A stretch of 20,691 nt of DNA from positions 1 through 20,691 of the forward strand of contig JAISLJ010000137.1 of the NCBI GenBank assembly GCA_031290955.1. The letters run 5' to 3'. Under the pieces are notes generated by a model. It saw only the letters and a list, made by a program, of their open reading frames with translations, had not been told where the DNA came from and did no database searches. The translations under genes and the position numbers were made by a program. Position 1 is the stretch's first letter. Each line of letters opens with the position of its first letter. This stretch comes from Zoogloeaceae bacterium (GTDB taxonomy: Bacteria; Pseudomonadota; Gammaproteobacteria; Burkholderiales; Rhodocyclaceae). This document shows, piece after piece, positions 1 through 6,880 of this stretch.

Positions 1-438
1 GGAGGAGGCGATGAATCCGGCAAGGAGCGGCAGCCAGAGCACATCCGGCACGACGGCAAGCCACCAGGGCAGGCCCGCGAGCCAGAAGAGCCGCGCCGCG
101 CCCCACAGCCCGACCAGCAACGCCAGCGGCCAGCCGCGCACACCGGGCTGGCCGGTCCAGTTCTGCACCGCCGTCAGCAAAAACCCGGCGACGATGGCCA
201 GCGCAAAGCCGAACGGCATCTCGTGCCGATGCCAGCCCAGCCAGCCGCCGAGCGGCTCCCAGGCCAGCGCGCCGCCGTCCGCGTACACGAAAATCCACAG
301 GCCGATGGCGCAGAGGGCGAAAGCCGCGCCGCACAGGAAAAAGGGCCGGAATCCCAGTCGCCACAGCGGCGGCAACACCGCAGGCGTCGGGGAGAGACCG
401 GGATTCAGGGGAAGACCGGTCAAGGGACATTTCATCAT
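1..438 (-). CDS. nnrS: NnrS family haem-copper membrane protein (5' part, truncated by window edge)
   Basis: NnrS proteins are polytopic inner-membrane haem- and copper-binding proteins linked to nitric oxide metabolism and denitrification. The first 146 codons are visible, reading leftward off the window. The typical NnrS opening is present: a short Pro-rich cytoplasmic lead, then LWRLGFRPFF (residues 25-34), a first membrane helix (about 35-52), and the family signature WHRHEMPFGF (69-78) with two histidines that are candidate haem/copper ligands, followed by AIVAGFLLTAVQNWTG (81-96). Further helices lie near 104-122 and 126-143. The start is the first of two adjacent ATGs (438 and 435); no strong Shine-Dalgarno precedes either, so the exact start is open. 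The family call follows from the signature; the denitrification role is known for the family but not shown by other genes here. Confidence 0.88.
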   Translation of the reverse strand, partial: MMKCPLTGLPLNPGLSPTPAVLPPLWRLGFRPFFLCGAAFALCAIGLWIFVYADGGALAWEPLGGWLGWHRHEMPFGFALAIVAGFLLTAVQNWTGQPGVRGWPLALLVGLWGAARLFWLAGLPWWLAVVPDVLWLPLLAGFIASS

Positions 439-530
439 GCTGTTCGCGCCACATCAGGAAAAGAAGTGCTTCTCATCAACCAAGAACCATGCCATGCCGG
501 AAGGCGGGGAATCCTGCGGACAGGTAGGGA

Positions 531-590
531 GATGGAGTCAGAATGACATGACCAAGCGGGTCAAAAAGACTTGGATGGAGTCAGGATGAC
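531..590. repeat. Pair of 17-bp direct repeats in the nnrS / ndvB-like intergenic region
   Basis: GATGGAGTCAGAATGAC at 531-547 recurs as GATGGAGTCAGGATGAC at 574-590, 16 of 17 bases identical, with 26 bp between copies. They lie between the 3' end of the glycosyltransferase gene and the start of nnrS, about 95-150 bp upstream of the nnrS start on its own strand. They could be paired binding sites upstream of nnrS or a leftover local duplication. No known operator is recognised. Confidence 0.55.
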
Positions 591-622
591 TCTGGTTGAC
601 CGCTACGATCCAAGGCCGGATG

Positions 623-3286
623 TCACCTTCCGCAAGGATGGCTGTCGGGTTCGCAAGGAGCATGTTCCGCAGAACTTCTCGTCCGCAGGACAATTGCCGT
701 CCGCCAGTAGGCGGCGAGTTGGGAGCCGAGCGCGGCCCAGTAGGGGATCGTCTCCAAGAGAAGGACGGCGATCCAGGCTTGCGTGGCGATTTCCCTGGGA
801 TTCATGCGTCCGGCGATCAGCCAGGCGCAGAGCAGCAGGCCGATGAGCAGACCCAGTTCCTCGCGGATGGCGGAGACGAAGGCCCAGCCGCCCTTCTTCT
901 TCCAGCCCTTGGGCGTGACCACGAAGGAGCCCTTGCGCCGGACGAGGCCCGCGAAGACGCCACGGGCAATGGCATGCGAGAGACCCGCAGAAAGCAGGGA
1001 AGCGCCCGCGATATCCCGCCAGGGGCAGCGCATGGCATGCCGGTAGAGGATGGGGCCGAGCGCGGCCTTGAAGGCCATGAAGCCCAGCATTGGCGCGATC
1101 AGCGAGGCAACCGGCAGGTTGAACGAGGCCGGGGCGAGCAGCATCAGGAGGCTCCAGCCTAGGGAGGCGAAAACGAAGACGAGTTGCAGGGCATCGCCAA
1201 ACCAGGAGAACCAGCCGGTCAGGAAGTGGTAGCGTTGCGCAAGGCTCAGGCGGCTGAAGCCCAAGAGGGCGGGCAGGTGCGCCTTCAGGATTTGCATGGC
1301 CCCGAAGGCCCAGCGAAAACGCTGGCTCTTGATCGCGGCAAAATCCGCCGGCGTGAGTCCCCGGCCCAGGATAACATCCACGTAGCGGGTGTCGTAGCCG
1401 CGGCGCAGGAGGCGCAGGCCCAGTTCCGAATCCTCGCAGATGCACCATTCCGACCAGCCCCCGGCTTCGTCCAGCGCCCGGCGTCGCACAAGGGTCATGG
1501 TGCCGTGCTGGATCAAGGCGTTGCGCTCGTTGCGATGGTGCATGCCGATGCGGAAAAATCCCTCGAATTCCCAGTTGCACATGCGCGAGAAGGGTTGGCG
1601 CTCCCAGTTGCGGTGCGCTTGCGGCGCCTGCACCACGGCCACATCGGGCGCGCAGACAAAATGCGGCACGAGGCAGGAGAGCCAATCCGGATCCACCACA
1701 TAGTCCGCGTCGACCACGCCGACCACTTCCGCCCTGGGATCGGTCTCCTTCAGGGCGAAATTGAGCGCCCCCGCCTTGAAGCCCGGCCAGGGCCGCAGGT
1801 GAAAGAAGCGGAAATTCGCGTCCATCTTCGCCATATGCGCTTCCACCGGCTTCCAGAGCGCCGGGTCGGCGGTGTTGTTGTCGATGACCAGCACCTCGAA
1901 ATTGCGGTAGCGCATGCGCGCCAGACTCTCGATGGTCTCGATCACCATCTCCGGCGGCTCGTTGTAGCAGGCAAGGTGAATGGAGACGAAGGGTTCCTTC
2001 CCGGGCGGCAAGGGCGGCAGCGGTGTAAAGCGGCGCTCCCAGCGGCGCTTGAAGAGAATCTCGCCGAATTCGTAACCGTGCGTGAGCAGAACCGAAATGG
2101 TGACGAGCGTTGCGATCACCAGCGCCGTGAGCGCGATCAGGTCGCGGCCCGTGAGGTAATAATCGGTGGAAATGTTGATCCCCAACACCAGCGCGGTCAC
2201 GCAGGATTGCACTAGGATGGCGAGCCACAGGCGGCCCGCGAAACTCCAGCCGCTCAGGGCAAACATCATGAGAAAGATGGGCAGGGCCGCGCAGCCGGAG
2301 GCGAACAGCGCTTTCGTGTGCCAACGCTGGTCCGGGGCGACGGAGCCTTCCAGGGAGAACTTTTGTACGCGATCAACATCGAATACGCCCCAGTATTGTC
2401 CTGCCCAGCCTTCGGTTTTCACCTTCCAGGGTTGGTCAAAGGCTTCCATGAGGAAGTAATCCAGTTGGGCGGTATCCTTCGCGGCGAGAAAGCCGCGGAT
2501 AAAACGCGCCTCATTGGCCAGTGAGGGCACTGCCGCGCCGATTACCGCGCCACGACTGGGCCAGCCGGTCTCGCCGATGACAATTTTCTTGCCCGGATAT
2601 TTCCGGCGCAATTCGCTCACGCGCATCAGGGTAAAGCCTACCGCGCTTTCCACCGGTACACCTTCGTGATAGGGAAAGAGGTGCACGGTGATGAAATCCA
2701 CGTTCTGCGCGAGTTCTGGATTTCGCTCCCAGATATACAGCGGTTCGGCGGAGGAAACCGGCTTGCCGGTAGCCTGTCGTACTTTCTTCAGGGCGACGAT
2801 CAGGTCGGGGAGGCGCATGCGACCAAAGTGCAGGGTTTCGTTGCCGACGATGCTGCGCGTGATGTTGCCATATTTTTGGGCCAGCGCGATGCCTGCCGCG
2901 ATCTCGCGCTCGTTGCGGCCTTCTTCCGATTGGTCCAGCCAGATGCCATTCGTGACCTCCATGTCGCGAAAGCCCGCCAGCGCCACGACTGCCGAATTCT
3001 CCAGACTGCTGTAGGTGCGCAGCCTGCGGGTGTGGTTTGCGAGGAGATCGATGTCGCCCGCCAGTTCCGTCTCGCTGGGAAAAATCCCCTGCAAGGGCGT
3101 CTGACCGCGCCGGTAGGCGGAATAGGCAAAGCCGTTCACTTGGTCGCTGGAAACCTCCAGCATGGGTTCGCCGCGATTCGCCCATTCCCAGAGCGCGTAC
3201 TGGGTGAACGTGACAAAGATCGTGATGAGGCAGGCCGCGAGAAAGCCGAGGAAGAAACGCAGGGAGCGACGCAGAAAAGGTCTCAT
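623..3286 (-). CDS. ndvB: NdvB-like beta-1,3-glucan synthase (GH17-like domain + GT2 domain, membrane)
   Basis: An 887-residue membrane enzyme predicted to polymerise UDP-glucose into beta-1,3-glucan and process it, as in rhizobial NdvB and Pseudomonas NdvB, whose cyclic glucans are periplasmic. Order: N-terminal membrane anchor (about 8-30); GH17-type glucanosyl/glucanase domain (about 45-320) with VGNE (acid/base Glu150) and IGETGWPS (nucleophile Glu239); three membrane helices (about 330-402); GT2 domain (about 433-665) with HLACYNEP, the DAD metal site (Asp526, Asp528), the ED pair (618-619) and QRFRW (655-659); then C-terminal membrane helices. All catalytic motifs of both domains are intact. 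The ATG at 3286 overlaps the stop of the upstream ATPase gene by 4 bp (ATGA), so the two are probably translationally coupled. Product type is confident by domain order; cyclic versus linear product is inference. Confidence 0.87.
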   Translation of the reverse strand: MRPFLRRSLRFFLGFLAACLITIFVTFTQYALWEWANRGEPMLEVSSDQVNGFAYSAYRRGQTPLQGIFPSETELAGDIDLLANHTRRLRTYSSLENSAVVALAGFRDMEVTNGIWLDQSEEGRNEREIAAGIALAQKYGNITRSIVGNETLHFGRMRLPDLIVALKKVRQATGKPVSSAEPLYIWERNPELAQNVDFITVHLFPYHEGVPVESAVGFTLMRVSELRRKYPGKKIVIGETGWPSRGAVIGAAVPSLANEARFIRGFLAAKDTAQLDYFLMEAFDQPWKVKTEGWAGQYWGVFDVDRVQKFSLEGSVAPDQRWHTKALFASGCAALPIFLMMFALSGWSFAGRLWLAILVQSCVTALVLGINISTDYYLTGRDLIALTALVIATLVTISVLLTHGYEFGEILFKRRWERRFTPLPPLPPGKEPFVSIHLACYNEPPEMVIETIESLARMRYRNFEVLVIDNNTADPALWKPVEAHMAKMDANFRFFHLRPWPGFKAGALNFALKETDPRAEVVGVVDADYVVDPDWLSCLVPHFVCAPDVAVVQAPQAHRNWERQPFSRMCNWEFEGFFRIGMHHRNERNALIQHGTMTLVRRRALDEAGGWSEWCICEDSELGLRLLRRGYDTRYVDVILGRGLTPADFAAIKSQRFRWAFGAMQILKAHLPALLGFSRLSLAQRYHFLTGWFSWFGDALQLVFVFASLGWSLLMLLAPASFNLPVASLIAPMLGFMAFKAALGPILYRHAMRCPWRDIAGASLLSAGLSHAIARGVFAGLVRRKGSFVVTPKGWKKKGGWAFVSAIREELGLLIGLLLCAWLIAGRMNPREIATQAWIAVLLLETIPYWAALGSQLAAYWRTAIVLRTRSSAEHAPCEPDSHPCGR

Positions 3287-3699
3287 GGGCGGGCGAAATC
3301 GAAGCGCAGGCGCAGGCGGTTGCCGGGCTGGAGTGCCTGATACTCGAAGGCGACGGGCAGGTCACGGATCAGGTAGAGTCCCTTGCCGCCCTCTCGTTTT
3401 GGGTCGACTGGTCCCAAGGCTTCGAGTTTCTGGCTAAAATCAAAGGGTGGCGCGTAATCCGTGTAAATTAACCAGGCATGGCCCGCTTCCACTTCCAGCG
3501 CCAGCTCCATGATATGATTGCCTTTCTCTGTGTAGCCATGCCGCAAGGTGTTGAGGAAAAGTTCCTCAAAAACAAGCTGCATGCGCAGGATCATCTGGTC
3601 GTCCAGCGACAGGTCGCGCGCCAGCCGGGTGAGCCACAGCGTAGCGGCTTCCAGTTGTTCCGGTTCCGCAGGTGCGCGGAGAAAGTTTGCTGGTTTCAA
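3283..3699 (-). CDS. RsbW-like anti-sigma-factor serine kinase / HATPase_c_2 protein
   Basis: A single-domain GHKL ATPase of 138 residues, like RsbW/SpoIIAB anti-sigma kinases that bind a sigma factor and phosphorylate a STAS antagonist. Visible motifs: N-box FEELFLNTLRHG (44-55) with Glu45/46 and Asn50; a D-x-G-like box written YTDYAPPFD (79-87), where Ala replaces the usual Gly; and the lid GGKGLYLIRDL (104-113 region). No ATG lies in frame between the domain and the divergent fecR-like gene, so a TTG at 3699 is the most reasonable start, though no clear Shine-Dalgarno supports it. Its TGA overlaps the glycosyltransferase ATG. No STAS partner, SpoIIE phosphatase or sigma factor is in the window, so the partner is unknown. 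The family is confident; the exact start and the target are not. Confidence 0.78.
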   Translation of the reverse strand: MKPANFLRAPAEPEQLEAATLWLTRLARDLSLDDQMILRMQLVFEELFLNTLRHGYTEKGNHIMELALEVEAGHAWLIYTDYAPPFDFSQKLEALGPVDPKREGGKGLYLIRDLPVAFEYQALQPGNRLRLRFDFARP

Positions 3700-3726
3700 T
3701 GACTTGAAAAACGGAGGTTCCTGAAA

Positions 3727-4179
3727 ATGATGCGAAATTGTTTGTTGGCCCTGAGCATGCTGGCTTGTGTCAGCACACCGGCCTTTGCGGATGATACCGC
3801 AGGCACCGTGAAACGTGTAAGCGGAACGGTGGAAATCGAACGCGCTGCGGGTCGCCTGAAAGCCGAACCGGGCATGAGCGTACAGGTGGCGGACAAGGTG
3901 CGTACCGGCGCGGATGGGGCGATCGGGATTACCCTTGAGGACGAAACCCTGCTTTCCGCAGGCCCCAATACTGTCCTTGACCTTGAACGTTTCCGCTTCA
4001 ACCAGACCGACCACAGCGGCGCCATGCGCATCAATATCCGGCGCGGCAAGCTGGCGGTCAATACTGGCAAGCTCGCCAAGGCTTCGCCGGAAAGCGTGGA
4101 ATTCCACACGCCGGACAGCATCCTGGGCGTCCGCGGCACGGAGTTCGTTCTGGATGTGGAAGGGAAAAATGCGGATTGA
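3727..4179 (+). CDS. FecR-domain periplasmic protein
   Basis: A 150-residue exported protein. It begins with a signal peptide (MMRNCLLALSMLACVSTPAFA, written here as residues 1-22, with likely cleavage before Asp-Asp), followed by a FecR-type beta-rich domain: GTVKRVSGTVEIER, then VADKVRTGADGAIGITLEDETLL (split around residues 55-77), and the closing HTPDSILGVRGTEFVLDV near the C terminus. That last motif is the hallmark of stand-alone FecR domains. It lacks the cytoplasmic helix and membrane segment of true FecR sigma regulators, so it is more likely a periplasmic/envelope protein than a classical iron-citrate sensor. GGAGG at 3713-3717 lies 9 bases before the ATG. Its 3' end overlaps the next gene by 11 bp. 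It diverges from the RsbW-like gene, with only 27 bp between start codons. Confidence 0.82.
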   Translation: MMRNCLLALSMLACVSTPAFADDTAGTVKRVSGTVEIERAAGRLKAEPGMSVQVADKVRTGADGAIGITLEDETLLSAGPNTVLDLERFRFNQTDHSGAMRINIRRGKLAVNTGKLAKASPESVEFHTPDSILGVRGTEFVLDVEGKNAD

Positions 4180-4807
4180 GCTTCGCGCCGTCCGTGCCTT
4201 TGGCAGTACGGCCCTTGTTGCGCTGATCCTCTCTGCGTGCAGCACCTCCGCCGAGAGGATCATCCTGTTGCCCAATGAGGATCAGCGCGCCACGGCGATT
4301 GTCGTTCGTCCCAAGGCCGGTTTCAGGAGCCACTGCAAGGAACTGGTGCTGGACCGCCCCTACGCGGCAGCGGCGCGCTCCCTGCTGGGCAGCGGTGCTT
4401 TTGTCCAGCGGACGGCAACGGCAACGGAGGTTGCGGAAACCTTCGGCCAAACGCTGGCCCACTTGCCGCCGCGCCCAGTATCTTTCACCTTCTACTTTCC
4501 CACCGGCAGCGTCGAATTGACGGAAGAATCCCGCGCCCTGCTGCCCTCGCTGCGCCAGGAAGTCGCCCGCCATCCCGCAGCGGAAATCCTGATCGTCGGA
4601 CATACGGACACGGTTGGCAACACCACAGACAATGATCGCCTCTCACTGGAACGCGCCCGTGCGCTGTACGACATTCTGGAAGCGGAAGGCTTCAGCGAAA
4701 TCGTCCGCATGGAAACCGCTGGACGCGGCGAACGGGAACTGCTGGAACCCACGCCAGACGAAACCGACGAACCCCGCAACCGCCGCGTGGTCGTGCGCGT
4801 GCGCTAA
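4169..4807 (+). CDS. OmpA-family peptidoglycan-binding lipoprotein
   Basis: A 212-residue outer-membrane lipoprotein expected to tether the outer membrane to peptidoglycan. The start at 4169 lies inside the end of the FecR gene and gives a short signal sequence with a lipobox LSAC, lipidated Cys24. A middle region of about 80 residues is not recognised. The C-terminal OmpA/MotB domain (about residues 108-212) shows FTFYFPTGSVELTEES, ILIVGHTDTVG, NDRLSLERARALYDIL and the final EPRNRRVVVRV; the Asp and Arg residues that bind diaminopimelate are retained (TDN/DRLS and NRR). Overlap with the FecR gene argues for co-expression. A longer reading starting upstream in the same frame would run antisense-like through fecR and is rejected. 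Confidence 0.85.
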   Translation: MRIELRAVRAFGSTALVALILSACSTSAERIILLPNEDQRATAIVVRPKAGFRSHCKELVLDRPYAAAARSLLGSGAFVQRTATATEVAETFGQTLAHLPPRPVSFTFYFPTGSVELTEESRALLPSLRQEVARHPAAEILIVGHTDTVGNTTDNDRLSLERARALYDILEAEGFSEIVRMETAGRGERELLEPTPDETDEPRNRRVVVRVR

Positions 4808-4826
4808 TTGAACGTCCTGCTGGTTT

Positions 4827-4848
4827 GCGGGATGCCTGCGTATCCCGC
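4827..4848. terminator. Hairpin downstream of the OmpA gene
   Basis: GCGGGAT (4827-4833) pairs perfectly with ATCCCGC (4842-4848) around an 8-base loop; flanking CTG/CAG bases can lengthen the stem with a bulge. It begins 20 bases after the OmpA stop. There is no T-run, so it may be an mRNA-stabilising or Rho-associated structure rather than an intrinsic terminator. Confidence 0.35.
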
Positions 4849-4936
4849 CAGGAGCGCCCCTCCGGGTTGCCTGTGCGCGTCGGCAGGAAGAATTGTCCCA
4901 CCGTTGGATATTGCAAGGGAAGCTCTGATTTAAAAT

Positions 4937-5015
4937 AATCGTCATTGCGAGCGAAGCGAAGCAATCCATGTGCCGTATGGATTGCCACGGGGCTGCGCCC
5001 CAAGGAATGACGATT
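4937..5015. repeat. Palindromic intergenic repeat element (MITE/REP-like), 79 bp
   Basis: Outer arms AATCGTCATT (4937-4946) and AATGACGATT (5006-5015) are perfect inverted repeats; inner arms GCAATCCAT (4961-4969) and ATGGATTGC (4977-4985) are also perfect. A short self-complementary GGGGCTGCGCCCC lies at 4989-5001. The wording (TCATTGCGAGCGAAGCGAAGC) matches a style of dispersed palindromic element common in proteobacterial intergenic DNA. Copy number cannot be judged from one window. Confidence 0.65.
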
Positions 5016-5040
5016 AATCGGAGATTTCCAAGCCTTGTTC

Positions 5041-5069
5041 TTGTGCCGTCCGCATCAGGCGAGTATGAT
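5041..5069 (+). promoter_or_regulatory. Candidate sigma-70 promoter for the small secreted protein gene
   Basis: TTGTGC at 5041-5046 and TATGAT at 5064-5069 are separated by 17 bases, just downstream of the palindromic repeat and about 48 bases before the ATG at 5117. The -10 is good; the -35 matches only its TTG core. Confidence 0.45.
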
Positions 5070-5116
5070 GCGTCAAATTCGGACAAGAGAAGCAATCCCA
5101 ACAAGGAGATTCCATC

Positions 5117-5464
5117 ATGCGCAAATTGATCCATGCGGCCTGTGCCGTTTTCACCCTCGCTGCGTTCTGGCCTGCGGAGGCGGAAGTCATCAACCGTTGC
5201 CAGAGCAGCGAAAAGAACGAAATCAGCAACCTGCCCATGCCGTGCGACGGGTACTACACTTCCGAAGCGATCACCGCCTACAGCCAGCACAAATTGTACG
5301 ATGGCGAGCGGATGCGGGAAGCGCGCGCCCGTCAGATATGCTTTTCCAAGTTACGGGTACGCGGTAGCCAGAACATTCAGCAGTGCAACGATTCCGCAAG
5401 CCGCGCCGCGCTGTATTCGCGCTGGCAAGCCGAAGACAAGGCGGGCCGTGTCCGGAAACGATGA
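5117..5464 (+). CDS. Small secreted protein with four mature cysteines (DUF4124-like start)
   Basis: A 115-residue protein with a signal peptide (cleavage likely after AEA, residue 22). The mature part has four cysteines (28, 43, 75, 90), enough for two disulphides. The opening VINRCQS...LPMPCDGY loosely resembles DUF4124-type periplasmic proteins, in which two Cys flank a short beta unit; this is a weak resemblance. The C-terminal half carries ARQICF, RG, QQC and SRWQAED, and these are shared with the broken gene that follows, so the two are tandem paralogues. Start: AAGGAG at 5103-5108 is well placed before the ATG. Function is not recognised; an envelope location is likely from the signal peptide. 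Confidence 0.72.
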   Translation: MRKLIHAACAVFTLAAFWPAEAEVINRCQSSEKNEISNLPMPCDGYYTSEAITAYSQHKLYDGERMREARARQICFSKLRVRGSQNIQQCNDSASRAALYSRWQAEDKAGRVRKR

Positions 5465-5550
5465 GCCGCAAGTAGAGAGATTAGAGTACACTGCGCTCGT
5501 TTTTGTGCCACCTGTAAGGGGCGAGTTTCATGCAAACAAGGAGATTCATT

Positions 5551-5979
5551 ATGCACAAATTACTCTGCTACACTGTTAGTGCCGTCCTCGTCATTGCTGG
5601 ATTTGTGGGGGGGGGGGGGAGGTAGTGGCAAGAAGAGGGAGCGCGGACACAGGAGACGCTGGCGCGTCAGCAATGCGTATTCGCATCACACGAGCGTGGA
5701 GAGCATGGTACGCAGTGCGATAGTGCCAAAGGCCGTACAGCAATTCGCTCGCGTTGGCAAGCCGAAGATCTTGCTGCTGCACAGGCTGCTGCACAACGCC
5801 GTGCAGCAATGGAAGCCGAACTTCGTGAAAGGAAACGTCAAGAGCAAGAGGCGCAACGCGAACAGGCACGCCAAGAGGAGATAAATAAACTGAAACGTGA
5901 GGTCCAACGAGCACGCAGAGAGGCCCAACGACCACGCAGTTGTGTATCAACAGGACCAGGAACAATGGTTTGTAACTGA
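5551..5979 (+). pseudogene. Broken paralogue of the preceding small secreted protein, in-frame stop after a G13 tract
   Basis: AACAAGGAGATTC before the ATG at 5551 is nearly identical to the leader of the preceding gene. The frame opens with a hydrophobic signal-like segment (MHKLLCYTVSAVLVIAGF), enters 13 consecutive G (5607-5619), and meets TAG at 5623. The same frame then reopens for 117 codons to TGA at 5977-5979: it contains ARQQCVF, RGEHGTQCD and SRWQAED, aligned with ARQICF, RGSQNIQQCN and SRWQAED of the upstream protein, followed by a highly charged Gln/Arg/Glu/Ala-rich helix likely to form a coiled coil, and a short Cys-containing end. About 40 residues of the paralogue (its first Cys pair) have no counterpart here. 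Changing the G count by one or two does not restore the homologous frame, so a point nonsense mutation, a deletion at the tract, or a sequence error is implied. Confidence 0.62.
5607..5619. repeat. Homopolymer tract of 13 G
   Basis: Thirteen uninterrupted G lie 56 bases inside the small gene that starts at 5551. Tracts of this length slip readily during replication and are also error-prone in sequencing. Upstream and homologous downstream coding are in the same frame at length 13, but a TAG follows four bases after the tract. Confidence 0.9.
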
Positions 5980-6044
5980 AATAGAGTCACAACGCTATCA
6001 CACTTTTTACTGGAAATGATCTGCAATGAGTACCAAGACCAAGA

Positions 6045-6069
6045 ATCCCGGTTGTTGTACAACCGGGAT
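6045..6069. terminator. Perfect 11-bp stem hairpin upstream of the Sir2 gene
   Basis: ATCCCGGTTGT (6045-6055) and ACAACCGGGAT (6059-6069) pair perfectly around a 3-base TGT loop, 66 bases after the broken small gene and 34 bases before the sirtuin ATG. The following ATTTCTTCC is only a weak T-stretch. It may end the upstream transcript or sit in the leader of the sirtuin mRNA. Confidence 0.5.
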
Positions 6070-6103
6070 GGCAATTTCTTCCACGCCTTGATTCCAGAAC
6101 ACC

Positions 6104-6880
6104 ATGACCCGAGACTTTTCCGCATCCTTCCGGGAGATTGCCCGGCTTCTTGACGATTCCCGCCGCACCTTGTTCATCACCGGCGCGGGGATTTCCGCCG
6201 ATTCCGGCTTGCCGACCTATCGGGGGATCGGCGGGCTTTATGAGAACCAGTCGACCGAGGAAGGTCTGGCGATCGAGGATGCCCTTTCCGGCGCCATGCT
6301 GGCGCGGCGACCGGAAATCACCTGGAAATACTTGGCGCAGATCGAGGCGAACTGCCAGCGCGCAGGCCCCAATCCGGCGCATTTGGCCATTGCCCGGCTG
6401 GAGCGGGAACTTCCCTATGTGATGGTGCTTACCCAGAACATCGACGCCCTGCATCGGGCGGCGGGCAGCCAGAATGTAATCGAAATCCACGGCGACGTGC
6501 ATCGCCTCCTGTGCCTTGCCTGCGGGGCGGAAGAAACGGTCGCCACCCTGACCGGACGCCCGCTGCCGCCCGTGTGTCCACAATGCGGCGGTCGCATGCG
6601 CCCGCAGGTGGTGCTGTTCGGGGAAATGCTGCCCGAGGCGGCGCTGGGCCGCTTTCTGGAGGCGCTGGAGATCGGCTTCGATCTTGTCTTTTCCATCGGC
6701 ACGACCAGCGTTTTCCCCTACATTGCCCATCCCGTGCTCAAGGCCATTCACCAGGGCATTCCCACCGTGGAAATCAATCCCGGTCACACCGCACTCTCCG
6801 CGCACGTGACCCATCAGCTTCCCTTGGGCGCGGCGACGGCGCTCACGGGCATTCTCAAGTTCCGGGAGCCAAAAAGCTAG
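6104..6880 (+). CDS. cobB: NAD-dependent protein deacetylase, Sir2 family
   Basis: A 258-residue cytosolic sirtuin that removes acyl groups from lysines, using NAD and yielding nicotinamide and O-acetyl-ADP-ribose. NAD-binding GAGISADSGLPTYRG (27-41), TQNID (110-114), catalytic His129 in IEIHGD, and a zinc ribbon CLAC...CPQC (Cys137, 140, 158, 161) are all present, as are GTTSVFPY and the late VEINPG strand. The Tyr-x-x-Arg pair that marks desuccinylase-type sirtuins is not evident in the region after the first motif (ITWKYLAQIE), so plain deacetylase activity is more likely. No strong ribosome-binding site precedes the ATG. It converges on the Hsp20 gene across a short hairpin. Substrates cannot be inferred. 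Confidence 0.9.
   Translation: MTRDFSASFREIARLLDDSRRTLFITGAGISADSGLPTYRGIGGLYENQSTEEGLAIEDALSGAMLARRPEITWKYLAQIEANCQRAGPNPAHLAIARLERELPYVMVLTQNIDALHRAAGSQNVIEIHGDVHRLLCLACGAEETVATLTGRPLPPVCPQCGGRMRPQVVLFGEMLPEAALGRFLEALEIGFDLVFSIGTTSVFPYIAHPVLKAIHQGIPTVEINPGHTALSAHVTHQLPLGAATALTGILKFREPKS

Larger units (their letters stand above)
4808..5116. other. Non-coding stretch of 309 bp after the OmpA gene
   Basis: No convincing gene is present. It holds a hairpin (4827-4848), a palindromic repeat element (4937-5015), and a likely promoter (5041-5069) with a ribosome-binding site for the next small gene. Short open frames here have no ribosome-binding site or recognisable protein. Confidence 0.7.

Noticed and set aside
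439..480. An FNR/NnrR box before nnrS
   Set aside because: Only a TTGAT half-site occurs on the minus strand; the second half ATCAA at the required 4-base spacing is absent.
11..589. Plus-strand open frames at the left edge
   Set aside because: They oppose the NnrS signature on the minus strand and have low-complexity Ser/Pro/Arg composition.
3283..4275. A 330-codon minus-strand frame running through the whole FecR gene into the RsbW-like domain
   Set aside because: Only the last 138 codons match a known fold; the upstream part is antisense to a clear exported FecR protein and has no domain-like sequence.
5579..5884. A 101-codon plus-strand frame through the G13 tract
   Set aside because: It does not share the paralogue's ARQxC / SRWQAED core, which lies in the frame of the ATG at 5551; kept only as an alternative product if the tract slips.
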